The notes beneath the pieces are model-generated. The model ran no database searches, was not told the origin of the DNA, and saw nothing but the letters and a program-made list of their open reading frames with translations. DNA of 64,000 nt, from contig JAEXDQ010000043.1 of NCBI GenBank assembly GCA_023401595.1, positions 17,126 through 81,125 on the forward strand. Direction: 5' to 3'. The stretch's first letter is position 1; each line of letters starts with the position of its first letter. Origin of the DNA: Spirochaetota bacterium. GTDB lineage: Bacteria > Spirochaetota > Spirochaetia > Sphaerochaetales > Sphaerochaetaceae. A program made the position numbers and the translations under genes. This document shows positions 62,679 to 64,000 of the stretch, one piece after another.

Positions 62679-63323
62679 ATGAAACTATATCTTCAATTCG
62701 ATGATGTCAGACAGACAATCGAAGTACCGGATGATACTGACTTTAGTCTGATGATTGAGAATTACTATCATGGCAGGTTAATTGGGCCAACCGCACATGG
62801 TATGAATCCAGCCTGTATCTCAAGAAAATCTCCGCAACAGATTCTGGATTCAATGTACAAATCTGAAAGACAAAAAGACATTGAATTTAAAAGCCATAAC
62901 ATTCAGCCAAGTTTTTTTTGTTGAAACCGGGAATGCAAATTCTAGTGGTATTTCTCTTGAGGATCTTTTCATTGATGAAACTGAACCGGGAGCCTTTGAG
63001 AATTGTGATTTTGCCCACGATAGATTAATCAAAGCCGGTCTTTCTGAAGAACAATTCCAACTATTCATGCGCCGTGCAAACAGACACAAAGAATCAGGGC
63101 GCCGTATAAAAAAGAGTATGAACGAGACATAATAAAATCAAAAGGTGGTATAAATGATTATTTCTTAATTGGAAAAATTGACATTGATGCGTTACGGCAA
63201 TTTCAACATAGAAGCTATCCTGATGATAGCCCCAAGGTGCTTTTCAAGCCTTTTCCAATTGGATGCCAGATGTCCCCTGAACGTATTCTATCATTAACGA
63301 AAAGGTTGCAACCAAGTGAATAA
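62679..63323 (+). pseudogene. unknown protein gene split over three frames
   Basis: AAAGGAACAG precedes an ATG. Frame 1: KLYLQFDDVRQTIEVPDDTD to HNIQPSFF, breaking at the T8 run 62912-62919. Frame 2 continues VETGNANSSGISLEDLFIDE to SGRRIKK, breaking at the A6 run 63108-63113. Frame 3 continues EYERDIIKSKGGINDYFLIG to the stop at 63321. Joined, this is about 213 residues of natural-looking sequence, so one gene with two single-base indels. Family not recognised. Confidence 0.6.
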
Positions 63324-63408
63324 TTACTTTCTGGGAGAAGTGAAATTGCCCATGTAGCAGAATCCACTCTTGGGGCGGCTGACTGTCAAGAAACAAGTGG
63401 AATTCCAG

Positions 63409-63876
63409 TCAGCAAAGAACCACGTCCATCTTGTTCTTCTTCAGCTTTGTAACGATGGCGGGTGAAAGCCCTGTGTCCGAAATAATGCAGTCAATATCGT
63501 CCAGCGGGCAGACGAAAGCAAATGAACAAGAACCGAACTTTGTGTGGTCGGAGACAAGCACTGTCTTGCGTCCACACTTCGTAATGGCTTTTTTGACACC
63601 TACTTCCAGATAATTCACGTTGTAAAGGCCACTGTCAGGATCAATGGCGTCACAAGCAACAAAGGTTATGTCTACCTTGAATTTGGAAATGGTGTCTTCG
63701 GTAATAGGTCCCACTACAACGCTGAAGTCTCGTCTGATCATCCCTCCAGTAAATATTACGGTGGAGGATGGATCGAATGAAACCATGTAGGCCACGTCCA
63801 GATTGTCTGTTACAATGGTCAGATTTTTCTTTTCCTTGATGGCTTCAGCAATGTATAAGGTTGTAGTTCCTGAATC
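63409..63876 (-). pseudogene. DeoR-family regulator, 5' end cut by an insertion sequence
   Basis: The C-terminal sugar-phosphate-sensing domain is intact: LDSGTTTLYIAEAIKEKKNL, TVIFTGGMIRRDF, CDAIDPDSGLYNVNYLE and VLVSDHTKFGS. Similarity ends at LDSGT, and the sequence upstream of it is the end of an insertion element, so the DNA-binding HTH half is missing here. A GTG at 63795 could start only a sensor fragment. Confidence 0.75.
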
Positions 63877-64000
63877 GAGACTGTAAAAACTTTTGTGTAA
63901 ATTGACCAGGAGAAAACCAAGGCATGATACAATAACTCGGCTAGGGAGTTGTCATGTCAAAGAAGACACAGGATCCAGAGAAGCAAAGGCTTGTAAAGGA
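63877..64000 (+). mobile_element. left end of an insertion sequence (IS256-like), partial
   Basis: Starts near GAGACTGTAAAAACTTTT, followed by GTGTAAATTG, which resembles IS256-family terminal inverted repeats. The homology of the DeoR gene stops exactly there. A transposase-like gene begins 75 bases inside. The right end lies outside the window, so family and target duplication cannot be confirmed. Confidence 0.6.
63954..64000 (+). CDS. transposase N-terminus, truncated by window end
   Basis: ATG at 63954 with GGGAG five bases upstream. The visible residues MSKKTQDPEKQRLVK are basic and fit the start of a mutator-type transposase. Only 15 codons are visible. Confidence 0.45.
   Translation, partial: MSKKTQDPEKQRLVK

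Overview
The window most likely comes from a diderm anaerobe, probably a spirochaete of the Sphaerochaeta/Treponema kind. This is an inference from gene content: an MltG with a long low-complexity N-terminus, a secreted patatin fused to an outer-membrane barrel, QueH, and two CUT1 sugar transporters without their own ATPases. No rRNA or other strong phylogenetic marker is present, so the assignment is only moderate. The first ~38 kb is GC-rich (roughly half or more G+C by eye). From about 38.5 kb the sequence becomes a patchwork of AT-rich and intermediate blocks, with many broken genes.

Region 1 (1-12.2 kb): mltG (open at the left edge), a PHP-domain phosphatase, then a long same-strand catabolic locus. 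That locus holds an MR-type enolase-superfamily enzyme, a CUT1 ABC importer (binding protein plus two permeases), a galactonate-dehydratase-like enzyme, an argininosuccinate-lyase-superfamily protein, a GntR/FCD regulator and a Gfo/Idh/MocA oxidoreductase. A sigma70-type promoter with a TGTATACA palindrome precedes it, and the same palindrome precedes the GntR gene. The substrate is unknown, possibly an acid sugar or a sugar-acid/amino conjugate.

Region 2 (12.4-28 kb): an AAA/DUF4143 ATPase preceded by four 23-bp direct repeats, tRNA-Leu(CAA), a patatin-barrel protein, queH and an alpha/beta hydrolase, a TPR protein with an acidic tail, a MATE transporter, a heterodimeric ABC exporter with one degenerate catalytic site, a ~105-bp repeat array, and cardiolipin synthase. 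Region 3 (28-36 kb): an AbiEi antitoxin with a decayed AbiEii toxin, then a second sugar-uptake locus (LplB-type permease, second permease, binding protein, GntR, FAD-dependent oxidoreductase) behind a promoter with TTTCATGAAA palindromes.

Region 4 (36.3-61.4 kb): a surface-polysaccharide locus. It contains a CapD/PglF-type dehydratase, a truncated DegT aminotransferase, a truncated hexapeptide acyltransferase, an initiating sugar-phosphate transferase, several glycosyltransferases (one a pseudogene), an alkaline-phosphatase-superfamily phosphotransferase candidate, Wzy and Wzx. The UDP-L-FucNAc genes (fnlA, fnlC, fnlB) follow, then an OLD-like ATPase/TOPRIM gene with a damaged start. A phosphonate module closes the region: metallophosphoesterase, epimerase, LicC/PntC-like nucleotidyltransferase, NAD-binding oxidoreductase-like protein, a nucleotidyltransferase-PEP mutase fusion and phosphonopyruvate decarboxylase. 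It has no aminoethylphosphonate transaminase. The reading is a phosphonate-decorated capsule or lipoglycan whose phosphonate is activated as a nucleotide, possibly one that is not 2-aminoethylphosphonate.

Region 5 (61.5-64 kb) is decaying: a LexA-like gene with an in-frame stop, small frameshifted genes, a gene split over three frames at homopolymer runs, and a DeoR gene cut by the end of an insertion sequence at the right edge.
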